Source: Ramlibacter tataouinensis
GTDB lineage: Bacteria; Pseudomonadota; Gammaproteobacteria; Burkholderiales; Burkholderiaceae_C
Reading direction: 5' to 3'
Assembly (NCBI GenBank): GCA_002427815.1
Contig: DIZF01000029.1
Location: 11,771-75,770 of the forward strand
DNA: 64,000 nt
Part shown: piece by piece, positions 50,761 to 59,715 of the stretch
Layout of the letters: every line of letters starts with the position of its first letter
Numbering within the stretch: the stretch's first letter is position 1
Notes under the pieces: generated by a model
Told to the model about the DNA's origin: nothing
The model's input: the letters and a program-made list of their open reading frames with translations, nothing else
Databases searched by the model: none
Translations under genes and position numbers: made by a program

Positions 50761-53106
50761 CTAGGCCGGCGACACCGCGGTGGGCCGGACTTCGGCCATG
50801 ATATTCGCCGGAAGAACGGAAGATGGGATGCGCGCCAGCCGTGCCGAGTTGGCCACCACCAGCAGCGAGCTCATCGCCATCCCCAGCCCCGCCAGCCAGG
50901 GCGGCATGGCGCCGATCACGGCCAGCGGCACGCACACGGCGTTGTAGACGACGGCCCAGGCCAGGTTCTGGCGGACGATGTCGCGCGTGCGGCGGGCTTG
51001 TACCCACAACGAGGCCACAGCCTTGAGCTGACCGCCGAGGACGACGAAATCGGAACGGGCTTGCGCCACCGGAACGGCCTGGCCCATGGCGATGGATACG
51101 TCGGCGCGTGCCAGCACCGGCCCGTCATTCATGCCGTCGCCCACCATCGCCACCCTGTGCCTCTTGTGCTGAGCCTGCCGAACATGGTCCAGCTTGTCCT
51201 CGGGGGAACAATCGCCCCGCGCCCACTCGATGCCGGCACGGCCGGCCAGCCGCTCGACGCCCGCCGAGCGATCGCCCGAGAGCAACTGCAGGCGCAGGCC
51301 CAGGGCCCGCAGCGCCGCCATGGCGGGGGCGGCGTCCTGGCGCATCGCCTCGTCCAGGTCGAAGCTCGCCAACCACCCGTTCTGATCGGCGAGATGGACT
51401 TGCGAGCCCGCGGCATCGCCGGACTGCGCCGGGGCACCGCAAAAAGAAGCCGAGCCCAGCCAAACCTCGTGGACCGGTAAGCCTTCCGCAGCCGCCACCC
51501 GCCCCTGCACGCCGCATCCGGCAACCTCGTTGACCTGCGTTGCGGCCGGGCCGCCCGGCGGCGCCGCCGCCGTGATCGCCCGCGAGGCCGGATGCAGCGA
51601 GTGCCGCGCGAGCGCGCCAGCCAATGACAAAGCCAGGGCGCCATCGATGCCGGGACGGGTCCGGGTCGCGACCACGGCCATGCGGCCCTCGGTCAGCGTG
51701 CCGGTCTTGTCGAACACCATGGTGTCCACTGAAGCACAGGTCTCCAGCGCCTGCAGGCGGCGCACCAGCACGCCGTTGCGCGCGAGCGCGCCGGCCGCCG
51801 CCAGCGTGGCCGCGGGCGTCGCCAGCGACAACGCGCACGGGCAGGTGACAATCAGCACGGCGACGACGATGCCGAGGGCCTGCGCGTGGTCGGTGGGCCA
51901 CCACCACGCACCGGCGCCTGCCGCGGCAAGCACCACCCCCAGCAGAAAGGGCGACGCGATGCGATCGGCGATCCGGGCCAGCCTGGGCTTGTCCATCGAA
52001 GCCTGTTCCATCAGCGCGACGATGGCGGCCCAGCGCGTCTGCGTACCGGTCCGGTCCACGCGCACCAGCACGACACCGGTCAGGTTGTGGCTGCCCGCGA
52101 TCACCAGCTCGCCCTCGCCGCGCAACAGCGGATGGCATTCCCCCGTCAGCAAGGCCTCGTCGACGCGGCTCGCCCCGGCGATGACGGTGCCGTCGGCGGG
52201 AAAGACTTCGCCGGGCAGCACGCGGATCACGTCCCCGGCCGCCAGCCGGCGCACCGCGACCCGTTCGAACCCGCCGCCAACGCCCTGCTGCCGCTCTATG
52301 GTTTGCGGCACCCGCCGCATCAGGACCTCGAGCGAGCCGGCCGTGCGATCGCGCAGGCGCTGCTCCAGCAGCCGGCCCGAGAGCAGGAAGAACACGAACA
52401 TCGTCACCGAGTCGAACCAGACCTCACGGCCCAGCCCACCGGAGGGATCGAACGTGGCGGCGGTGCTGGCGCCGAACGCGATCGCGACGCCCAGCGCCAC
52501 CGGCACATCCATGCCGATGAAGCGATGGCGCAGGTCCCGCAGGGCCGCCGCGAAGAAAGGCCAGCAGGAAAACAGCACCACCGGCAGCGTCAGCACCCAC
52601 GATGCCCAGCGCAGGAGTGCTTCGATGTCGGGTGTGATCTCGCCCGGTGCCGCGAAGTACGCGGGCACCGTGTACATCATCACCTGCATCATGCAGAACC
52701 CGGCGACCAGCCAGCGCCACAGCAACAGGCGTTGTGCCTTCTGGCGCTGGGCCGCGGCCAGCACATCGCCGGCGGGGACTGCGCCATAGCCGGCGTGCTC
52801 CAATGCGACCAGCCAGTGCGATGGACGACTGTCCAGCGGCGACCAGGCCAGGCGCGCCGTCGCGCTCGCGCCGTTCACCTGCACGCTTTCGACTCCCGGA
52901 AGCTGCGCCAGAGCATGCTCGACCGTAAGGGTGCACGAGGCGCAATGCATGCCCTGGATGGCGAGGGTGGACTCCAGCCACCCTTCGCGGCCGGCCACCG
53001 GCCGGCTGAAGCCTTCCCACTCCGCAGGCTCATCGAACGCTGCCCACGCGGCGTCCGGCAACTCGCGAGCAGCGATAGGGTGCGGCGCTGGGGAGGCAGT
53101 TTGCAT
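50761..53106 (-). CDS. ccoI: Copper-transporting P1B ATPase CcoI/FixI
   Basis: Exports copper to the cbb3 active site. 781 residues: an N-terminal heavy-metal domain with GMHCASCTLTVEH, eight predicted helices with the CPC motif in VTCPCALSLATP, TGE loop (LLTGECHPL), phosphorylation site DKTGTLTEGRM, and hinge MVGDGMNDGPVL. ATG 53106 lies six bases after a predicted -10 (TAACCT), with no SD, suggesting a leaderless mRNA under FNR control. ccoS follows 38 bases after the stop. Confidence 0.94.
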   Translation of the reverse strand: MQTASPAPHPIAARELPDAAWAAFDEPAEWEGFSRPVAGREGWLESTLAIQGMHCASCTLTVEHALAQLPGVESVQVNGASATARLAWSPLDSRPSHWLVALEHAGYGAVPAGDVLAAAQRQKAQRLLLWRWLVAGFCMMQVMMYTVPAYFAAPGEITPDIEALLRWASWVLTLPVVLFSCWPFFAAALRDLRHRFIGMDVPVALGVAIAFGASTAATFDPSGGLGREVWFDSVTMFVFFLLSGRLLEQRLRDRTAGSLEVLMRRVPQTIERQQGVGGGFERVAVRRLAAGDVIRVLPGEVFPADGTVIAGASRVDEALLTGECHPLLRGEGELVIAGSHNLTGVVLVRVDRTGTQTRWAAIVALMEQASMDKPRLARIADRIASPFLLGVVLAAAGAGAWWWPTDHAQALGIVVAVLIVTCPCALSLATPAATLAAAGALARNGVLVRRLQALETCASVDTMVFDKTGTLTEGRMAVVATRTRPGIDGALALSLAGALARHSLHPASRAITAAAPPGGPAATQVNEVAGCGVQGRVAAAEGLPVHEVWLGSASFCGAPAQSGDAAGSQVHLADQNGWLASFDLDEAMRQDAAPAMAALRALGLRLQLLSGDRSAGVERLAGRAGIEWARGDCSPEDKLDHVRQAQHKRHRVAMVGDGMNDGPVLARADVSIAMGQAVPVAQARSDFVVLGGQLKAVASLWVQARRTRDIVRQNLAWAVVYNAVCVPLAVIGAMPPWLAGLGMAMSSLLVVANSARLARIPSSVLPANIMAEVRPTAVSPA

Positions 53107-53112
53107 GCGACA

Positions 53113-53181
53113 AGGTTAGCGCACGGAGGTGCTCCCCGGTTGACCTGGATCAAGCGGTCGCCCTGGGGGCCCGCCTAAGCT
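53113..53181. promoter_or_regulatory. Bidirectional FNR-box promoter between ccoI and usp
   Basis: TTGACCTGGATCAA (53140-53153). Minus strand: 21 bases, TAACCT (53118-53113), then six bases to the ccoI ATG. Plus strand: 22 bases, TAAGCT (53176-53181), and a leader of about 20 bases with TTAGGAGA before the usp ATG. Confidence 0.78.
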
Positions 53182-53205
53182 GAAAGAACCTGTTAGGAGA
53201 AACAC

Positions 53206-53649
53206 ATGTACCGAAAAATCCTGGTGGCAACCGACGGCTCCACGCTTTCGAAAAAGGCCGTGCGCAGCGCCATCGACCTGGCCGGCGCGGTGGGCGCGGA
53301 ACTCGTCGCGCTGTACGTCGTGCCGCGCTACCCCGTCAGCTATTTCGAGGGCGGCGTCACCGTGTCCTCGGCGGAGATCGCGCGCACCGAGAAGCAGTGG
53401 GCCGACAAGGGCCAGGCTGTGGTCGACGCCGTGCGTGACGACGCGCAGGCCGCGGGCGTGAAGGCCAAGGCGACCATCTCACGCTCCGACCTGGTCGCCG
53501 AGTCGATCCTGGCCACCGTGAAGAAGAACAAATGCGACCTGGTGGTGATGGCGTCGCATGGCCGCAAGGGCCTCAAGCGCATTCTCCTGGGCAGCGAAAC
53601 GCAGCACGTCCTGACCCACAGCACCGTCCCTGTGCTGGTGTTGCGTTAA
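53206..53649 (+). CDS. Universal stress protein, UspA family
   Basis: 147 residues: YRKILVATDGSTLSKKAV at the start and CDLVVMASHGRKGLKRILLGSETQHVL near the end, the ATP-binding type signature. AGGAG upstream; FNR promoter. A second usp gene follows after 19 bases. Confidence 0.93.
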   Translation: MYRKILVATDGSTLSKKAVRSAIDLAGAVGAELVALYVVPRYPVSYFEGGVTVSSAEIARTEKQWADKGQAVVDAVRDDAQAAGVKAKATISRSDLVAESILATVKKNKCDLVVMASHGRKGLKRILLGSETQHVLTHSTVPVLVLR

Positions 53650-53668
53650 CCACCCTCGAAAGACAGCG

Positions 53669-54091
53669 ATGAAACTATTGTTGGCCGCCGACGGCAGCAA
53701 GTTCACCAAGAAGGCGCTGGCCTTCCTGGCCACCCACGAGAATCTGGCCGGCCCCGAAGACGAGCTGGTGGTGCTGCACGTGCAGGCCGCGGTGCCCCCG
53801 AGAGTCAAGACCATGCTCGGCGCCGGCATCGTCAACGACTATCATCGTGACGAAGCCCAGAAGGTGCTCGACCCGATAGCGCGTTTCCTCAAACGCCACA
53901 ACGTGAACTTCAAGACCTCATGGGTGGTGGGCTCGCCGTCGCAGGAAGTGTTGCGCGCGGCGCAGCGCGAGAAAGCGCACATGATCGTGATGGGCACCCA
54001 TGGCCATGGCCTGATCAGCCGGGCTCTCATGGGCAGCGTGGCGCAGCGCGTCGTCGCCGACAGCGACATCCCTGTGCTCCTCGTCAAGTAG
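53669..54091 (+). CDS. Universal stress protein, UspA family
   Basis: 140 residues: MKLLLAADGSKFTKKALAFL at the start and MIVMGTHGHGLISRALMGSVAQRVV at the C-terminal end, so ATP binding is likely. Second of a tandem pair and directly upstream of narX; the TAG stop touches a GTG that could start narX. Confidence 0.92.
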   Translation: MKLLLAADGSKFTKKALAFLATHENLAGPEDELVVLHVQAAVPPRVKTMLGAGIVNDYHRDEAQKVLDPIARFLKRHNVNFKTSWVVGSPSQEVLRAAQREKAHMIVMGTHGHGLISRALMGSVAQRVVADSDIPVLLVK

Positions 54092-54138
54092 TGACCGGAC
54101 AGCGTTCGCGGCCGCCCGCCGGGATCCCTGGACCGTCG

Positions 54139-56040
54139 ATGCAAGGCCGCTGGACGCTCGCCGCGAAACTGTATGCCAGCGGGATCACTTTCCTGGTGCT
54201 GGCGATGACGTCGATCGGGCTGACGCTGTGGGTAACCTGGAACCTCGAAGGCGGCGCCGCCGCGGTGAACGAGGCCGGGCGCATGCGGATGCAGACCTAC
54301 CGCCTCACCCTCGAACTGGCGAACCGCACCGATACGGCCGAGACGAAGGCGCTGGTGCGCACGTTCGACGAGAGCCTGGCCCTGCTGCGTTCCGGCGACC
54401 CGTCGCGGCCCTTGTTCGTGCCCTGGTCCGCGGCGTCGCGGGAGCGCTTCCAACGCGTAAGCGAACGCTGGACCGTACTGCGCGAACGCTGGCTGACCAC
54501 GCAGCCCTCCCGAGCGGAGGCCGCCCGCGACGCCGCCGCATTCGTGGGCCTGGTCGACGAACTGGTGGCCGCCATCGAGGGGCAGATCGCCCGCTGGACC
54601 GCCATCCTGCACCTGTTCCAGCTCGCGATGCTGGCGCTGGCCATCGCAGGTGCCGTGATCATGCTCTACGCGGGCTACCTGTTCGTGCTCAATCCGCTGG
54701 CGCGGCTCAAACGCGGCCTCACCTCGATGCAGCAGGGCGATCTTTCCACCCGCGTGGTGGTGGACAGCAACGACGAGTTCGGCGAGCTTTCGGCAGGGTT
54801 CAACGAGATGGCGCAGACGCTGGAAACCCTCTACGGCAGCCTGGAAGACAAGGTGCGTGAAAAGACCGCACGCCTCGAGGTCAAGCGCCAGCGCCTGGCG
54901 GACCTGTACGAGGTCAGCGCGTTTCTCGCCCGCGCCCCCAGCCTGGACGCCCTGGCCCGCGGTTTCGCCCGCCAGGTGCGGCGCGTGGCCAAGGCCGACG
55001 GGGTAGCCGTGCGCTGGTCCGATGAAGGCAACCAGCGCTACCTGCTGCTGGCGACGGACGGCCTGCCCCCGGCTTTCGCCGACGTGGAGAGCTGCCTCGA
55101 AACCGGCGCCTGCCACTGCGGCCAGCCGCGCGCCCAGGCCGCGATCCGGACCATTCCGATTCACGCGCAGCGCCCCGCCCCGCTCGACCATTGCCGCCAG
55201 GCCGGCTACCGGACCCTGGTCTCAGTGCCGGTCAGGTTGCACGATCGCGTGCTGGGCGAAGTGGACCTGTTCTTCGCAACCGATGTCAGCCTCGATGACG
55301 AGGAGCGCGACCTGCTCGACACGCTGGCCAGCCACATGGCCAGCGCGATGGAGAGCCTGCGAGCCTCGGCGCTCGAGCGCGAGGCCGCCGTCGCGCAGGA
55401 GCGCGGGCTGCTGGCGCAGGAACTGCACGATTCGATCGCCCAGTCGCTGGCGTTCCTGAAGATCCAGGTCCAGCTGTTGCGCGACGCCGTGCGCCGGCAG
55501 GACAGCGCCGCCATGGAGCGCGTCATCGGGGAACTCGATGCCGGTGTCCTCGAGAGCTATGCCGATGTCCGCGAACTGCTGGTGCATTTCCGCACCCGCA
55601 CCAACGAGGAAGACATCGAGCCGGCGTTGCGCACCACATTGTCCAAGTTCGAGCACCAGACCGGCCTGGCCGTGCGGCTGGAGACCGAGGGCCATGGCGT
55701 GGCCCTGGCGCCGGATATCCAGGTACAGGTGCTGCACATCGTGCAGGAGGCGCTCTCGAACGTACGCAAGCACGCCAGCGCGCACCATGTCGTGCTGCGC
55801 GTGTCACGCGAGCCCGGTTGGCGCTTCGAGGTCCAGGATGACGGCGAGGGTTTCGAGGCCGGCACGCCCATCGGCGACGAGACTCATGTGGGCTTGCGCA
55901 TCATGGAAGAGCGGGCCCAGCGCATTGGCGCCCGGGTCCGGGTTGCGTCGACGCCCGGCCAGGGCTGTACCGTCGTGCTCGAATTGCCGGCCAACCCGTC
56001 GCCCGAAAGCGCCGAACAGGCCGTCGGGGCCCTGACATGA
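54139..56040 (+). CDS. narX: Nitrate/nitrite sensor histidine kinase NarX
   Basis: 633 residues from ATG 54139 (GTG 54091, overlapping the usp stop, is an alternative). TM1 at about 10-30, a periplasmic sensor with the P-box NEAGRMRMQTYRL, TM2 around 160-185, HAMP, a GAF-like region with Cys-rich CLETGACHCGQPRA, HisKA_3 (LAQELHDSIAQSLAFLKI, phospho-His) and HATPase (IVQEALSNVRKHA; VQDDGEGFEAG). It overlaps narL by ATGA and stands before the nitrate genes. Confidence 0.92.
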   Translation: MQGRWTLAAKLYASGITFLVLAMTSIGLTLWVTWNLEGGAAAVNEAGRMRMQTYRLTLELANRTDTAETKALVRTFDESLALLRSGDPSRPLFVPWSAASRERFQRVSERWTVLRERWLTTQPSRAEAARDAAAFVGLVDELVAAIEGQIARWTAILHLFQLAMLALAIAGAVIMLYAGYLFVLNPLARLKRGLTSMQQGDLSTRVVVDSNDEFGELSAGFNEMAQTLETLYGSLEDKVREKTARLEVKRQRLADLYEVSAFLARAPSLDALARGFARQVRRVAKADGVAVRWSDEGNQRYLLLATDGLPPAFADVESCLETGACHCGQPRAQAAIRTIPIHAQRPAPLDHCRQAGYRTLVSVPVRLHDRVLGEVDLFFATDVSLDDEERDLLDTLASHMASAMESLRASALEREAAVAQERGLLAQELHDSIAQSLAFLKIQVQLLRDAVRRQDSAAMERVIGELDAGVLESYADVRELLVHFRTRTNEEDIEPALRTTLSKFEHQTGLAVRLETEGHGVALAPDIQVQVLHIVQEALSNVRKHASAHHVVLRVSREPGWRFEVQDDGEGFEAGTPIGDETHVGLRIMEERAQRIGARVRVASTPGQGCTVVLELPANPSPESAEQAVGALT

Positions 56041-56735
56041 GTGCGTCGACCTCGCCGCCGGTACGGCTGATGGTGGTGGACGACCACACCCTGTTCCGGC
56101 GCGGGCTGGTGGCGCTGCTGGCTTCGGACGCCAGCCTCGCTGTGGTCGGTGAAGCCTCCGACGCGGGCGAGGCCGTCCGCAAGGCGGCGGCGCTGCAGCC
56201 CGACATCATCCTGCTGGACAACCACCTGCCGGGCGCCAGCGGCATCCAGGCCCTGCCGGGGCTGAAGGACGCAGCCCCGGGCGCCCGGATCATCCTGCTC
56301 ACGGTGAGCGAGGACGAGCAGGACCTGCAGGCGGCGCTGCGCGGCGGTGCGCACGGCTATCTGCTCAAGACCATCGAGGGCGATCTGCTGGCCCAGGCTA
56401 TCCACCGCGCCATGCGCGGCGAGCCCGTGATCAGCTCCGAGATGACCGGCAAGCTGGTGTCGGCATTCCAGACCTCTTCGGCCACGCCGGCGGCGCAGGC
56501 GCCGCGCGATCCTCTGAGCCAGCTTTCGGCGCGCGAGCAGCAGGTGCTCGGACAGATCGCGCTGGGCGCCAGCAACAAGGAAATCGCCCGGACGCTCGCC
56601 ATCGCGGAAACGACGGTGAAGATCCACGTTCAGCACATCCTGCGCAAGCTGGACCTCACCTCGCGCGTGCAAGCCGCGGTCTTCGCCGCCGGCGCACTCA
56701 AGCACACCGGCCCGGTCGCCTCCGAAGACGCCTGA
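56037..56735 (+). CDS. narL: Nitrate response regulator NarL
   Basis: 232 residues: receiver (RLMVVDDHTLFRRGLVALL; acceptor Asp in DIILLDNHLPGASG; Lys in GYLLKTIEGD) and LuxR-type HTH (LSAREQQVLGQIALGASNKEIARTLAIAETTVKIHVQHIL). Coupled to narX by ATGA. Likely controls narK and narG downstream; no clean NarL heptamer pair was identified in the 187-base gap before narK. Confidence 0.93.
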   Translation: MSASTSPPVRLMVVDDHTLFRRGLVALLASDASLAVVGEASDAGEAVRKAAALQPDIILLDNHLPGASGIQALPGLKDAAPGARIILLTVSEDEQDLQAALRGGAHGYLLKTIEGDLLAQAIHRAMRGEPVISSEMTGKLVSAFQTSSATPAAQAPRDPLSQLSAREQQVLGQIALGASNKEIARTLAIAETTVKIHVQHILRKLDLTSRVQAAVFAAGALKHTGPVASEDA

Positions 56736-56922
56736 GCGTTCCGGGCCGCGCAGGGCCCTACCCTGCTCTCCAGTGCCGTGTCCATAGTTCGAAAGAACGA
56801 TGGCACGGCGCGCCACCCTCGTCCTTTTGCCGCGCGACGCCTCCACCACCGAGGGATGTTCGGCGCGGCCCGCAGCCACGACAGTTGATGGCGTGAAAAA
56901 GGAACCCACGGAGCCCTCGCAG

Positions 56923-58278
56923 ATGCAAAGCAAACAACCCGCCCCGCCGAAAGACCATGTCGTCAGCCGGCAGTCCTGGTCCGTGCTGATCGTCAGCACG
57001 CTGGCCTTCACCGTCTGCTTCATGGTCTGGATGATGTTCGGCGTGATCGGCATCCCGATCAGGAAGACGCTGAACCTCAACTCCACCGAGTTCGGCCTGC
57101 TCACCGCCATGCCGGTGCTCACCGGCTCGCTGGTGCGCGTTCCGCTGGGCATCTGGACCGACCGCTACGGCGGCCGCATCGTCATGACGTTGCTCATGGC
57201 CGCCACCGTGCCGGCGATCTGGCTGATGTCCTACGCCACCCAGTACTGGCACTTCCTGGTCATCGGCCTGTTCGTCGGAGTGGCGGGCGGCTCGTTCTCG
57301 GTCGGCACCCCCTACGTGGCGCGCTGGTTCCCCAAGAAGCGCCAGGGTTTCGCGATGGGCGTGTACGGTGCCGGCAACTCCGGCGCGGCCGTCAACAAGT
57401 TCGTCGCCCCGGTGCTGCTGGTGGCATTCGGCTGGACCATGGTCCCGAAGGTGTACGCAGCGGTGATGCTGGGCACCGTGCTGCTGTTCTGGTTGTTCAG
57501 CTACAGCGACCCCGGCCACCTCGTGCCCAGCGACGTGAAGTTCACCGACCAGCTCAAGGCGCTGAAGGACCCGAAAGTGCTGCGCTACTGCCAGTACTAC
57601 AGCATCGTGTTCGGCGGCTACGTGGCCCTGTCACTGTGGATGGTGCAGTACTACGTGGGCGAGTTCGGCCTGGACATCCGGATCGCCGCCCTGCTCGCGG
57701 CCTGCTTCTCGCTGCCCGGCGGGGTGCTGAGGGCCGTCGGCGGCTGGTTGTCCGACAAGTTCGGCGCGCACACCATGACCTGGTGGGTGATGTGGGTCAG
57801 CTGGTTCTGCCTGTTCCTGCTGTCCTATCCGCAGTTCGACCTGACGGTCATGACCACCAACGGCCCGCGCAGCTTCCACGTCGGCCAGAACGTCTACACC
57901 TTCACGGCGCTGATGTTCATCCTGGGCATCGCCTGGGCCTTCGGCAAGGCCAGCACCTTCAAGTACATCAGCGACGACTACCCGCACAACATCGGCACCA
58001 TCTCCGGCATCGTCGGCCTGGCCGGCGGGCTGGGCGGCTTCGTGCTGCCGATCATGTTCGGCGCGCTGATGGACATCACCGGCATCCGGTCCAGCGCCTT
58101 CATGCTGATGTACGGCGTGGTCTGGGTTTCGCTGATCTGGATGTATTTCACCGAGGTGCGCCGCACCGAGGTCATGGGTGGCGCGGCGCCCGAGAGCCCC
58201 TCGTTCGGGCACGCGCACGTTCGTTCCCCGTCGTCGGAGACACCGGCCTCCATCAGTCCGGCCCTGCAGAAAGCTTGA
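56923..58278 (+). CDS. narK1: Nitrate/nitrite transporter NarK1 (MFS)
   Basis: 451 residues with about 12 membrane helices, of the nitrate/proton symport NarK1 type. Signatures: GLLTAMPVLTGSLVRVPLGIWTDRYGGR, GLFVGVAGGSFSVGTPYVARWFP with the nitrate-signature Gly run, and KYISDDYPHNIGTISGIVGLAGGLGG. ATG 56923 is chosen (GGAG ten bases upstream); a GTG at 56893 is possible. narK2 starts three bases after the stop. Confidence 0.9.
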   Translation: MQSKQPAPPKDHVVSRQSWSVLIVSTLAFTVCFMVWMMFGVIGIPIRKTLNLNSTEFGLLTAMPVLTGSLVRVPLGIWTDRYGGRIVMTLLMAATVPAIWLMSYATQYWHFLVIGLFVGVAGGSFSVGTPYVARWFPKKRQGFAMGVYGAGNSGAAVNKFVAPVLLVAFGWTMVPKVYAAVMLGTVLLFWLFSYSDPGHLVPSDVKFTDQLKALKDPKVLRYCQYYSIVFGGYVALSLWMVQYYVGEFGLDIRIAALLAACFSLPGGVLRAVGGWLSDKFGAHTMTWWVMWVSWFCLFLLSYPQFDLTVMTTNGPRSFHVGQNVYTFTALMFILGIAWAFGKASTFKYISDDYPHNIGTISGIVGLAGGLGGFVLPIMFGALMDITGIRSSAFMLMYGVVWVSLIWMYFTEVRRTEVMGGAAPESPSFGHAHVRSPSSETPASISPALQKA

Positions 58279-58280
58279 TC

Positions 58281-59687
58281 ATGAGTACCACCGTACCGGT
58301 TCCCCACCGCCGCGTCCTGACAATCTGGACACCCGAGGACAAGGCGTTCTGGGAGCGCGAGGGCGAGGCCGTCGCCAAGATCAACCTCTGGATCAGCGTG
58401 CCCGCCCTGTTCCTGGCGTTCGCGGTCTGGCAGGTCTGGAGCGTGGTCGCCGTGGGCCTGCCCGCGCTGGGCTTCAAGTACTCGACCAACCAGCTGTTCT
58501 GGCTGGCGGCGGCGCCGGCGCTGTCCGGTGCGACCTTGCGCATGTTCTATTCGTTCATCGTGCCGGTGGTGGGTGGCCGGCGCTGGACGGCCATCTCCAC
58601 CGCCAGCCTGCTGCTCCCGGCGCTCGGCGTCGGCTTTGCGGTGCAGGACAACACCACGACTTACCCGACCATGCTGATGCTCGCGCTGCTGTGCGGGCTG
58701 GGCGGCGGCAACTTCAGCTCCAGCATGGCCAACATCAGCTTCTTCTTCCCGAAGGAGCGCAAGGGCTCGGCCCTCGGGGTGAACGCGGGGCTGGGCAATC
58801 TGGGCGTGTCGGTGGTGCAGTTCCTCAGCCCGCTGGTCGTGACGGCCGGGGTCTTCGGCATCTTCGGCGGCGACGCCCAGAACATCGTGAAGAACGGCCA
58901 GACGGTTCAGGTCTGGACGCAGAACGCAGCCTTCATCTGGGTGCCATGGATCCTGCTGGCCGCGCTGGCGGCATGGTTCGGCATGAACGACATCGCCGAC
59001 GCCAAGGCCTCCTTCGCCACCCAGGCCACCATCTTCCGGCGCCAGCACAACTGGCTGATGTGCCTGCTCTACCTCGGCACCTTCGGCTCCTTCATCGGCT
59101 ATGCCGCTGGTTTCCCGCTGCTGATCAAGAACCAGTTTCCCGGCGTCAACCCGCTCGCCTATGCCTGGCTCGGCCCGCTGGTCGGCGCGCTGATCCGCCC
59201 CTTCGGCGGCTGGCTCTCCGACAAACTGGGGGGCGCGAAAGTGACCTTCTGGAACTTCGTCGTCATGGCGCTGGCCGTCGTCGGCGTGCTGTATTTCCTG
59301 CCCAGCGGCGCGTCGGGCGGCAGTTTCACCGGCTTCTTCCTGATGTTCCTGGTGCTGTTCTTCACCACCGGCATCGGCAACGGCTCGACCTTCCGCATGA
59401 TCCCGGTCATCTTCCTCAACGAAGCGCTGGCGCGGGTGAACCAGGCCGATGCGCAGGCCAAGGCCAATGCGATCAAGGAAGGCAACACGGAGGGCGCCGC
59501 GACCCTGGGCTTCACCGCGGCCATCGCAGCCTACGGCGGCTTCTTCATTCCCAAGAGCTACGGCACCTCGATCACCATGACCGGCGGCCCCGAAGCGGCG
59601 TTGTACGTCTTCATCGTCTTCTACATCCTGTGCATCGCCGTCACCTGGTGGTACTACAGCCGCAAGAACGCGCCGATGCCGTGTTGA
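58281..59687 (+). CDS. narK2: Nitrate/nitrite antiporter NarK2 (MFS)
   Basis: 468 residues, second MFS nitrate carrier. Long cytoplasmic N-terminus (WTPEDKAFWEREGEAVAKINL), ALLCGLGGGNFSSSMANISFFFP and GLGNLGVSVVQFLSP signatures, and GIGNGSTFRMIPVIFLNEAL. NarK2-type carriers exchange nitrate for nitrite. Pairing NarK1 and NarK2 before narG is common in denitrifying beta-proteobacteria. Confidence 0.9.
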   Translation: MSTTVPVPHRRVLTIWTPEDKAFWEREGEAVAKINLWISVPALFLAFAVWQVWSVVAVGLPALGFKYSTNQLFWLAAAPALSGATLRMFYSFIVPVVGGRRWTAISTASLLLPALGVGFAVQDNTTTYPTMLMLALLCGLGGGNFSSSMANISFFFPKERKGSALGVNAGLGNLGVSVVQFLSPLVVTAGVFGIFGGDAQNIVKNGQTVQVWTQNAAFIWVPWILLAALAAWFGMNDIADAKASFATQATIFRRQHNWLMCLLYLGTFGSFIGYAAGFPLLIKNQFPGVNPLAYAWLGPLVGALIRPFGGWLSDKLGGAKVTFWNFVVMALAVVGVLYFLPSGASGGSFTGFFLMFLVLFFTTGIGNGSTFRMIPVIFLNEALARVNQADAQAKANAIKEGNTEGAATLGFTAAIAAYGGFFIPKSYGTSITMTGGPEAALYVFIVFYILCIAVTWWYYSRKNAPMPC

Positions 59688-59715
59688 GCTCGCATCAATT
59701 TCCGGAGAACAACGA

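Noticed and set aside
53842..55191. 449-codon antisense frame over usp and narX
   Set aside because: Shadow of real genes; no domains or ribosome site.
56885..56898. Possible FNR half-site TTGAT before narK1
   Set aside because: The second half (TGAAA) does not match and the distance to the start codon leaves no room for a -10; no reliable FNR site was found for narK.
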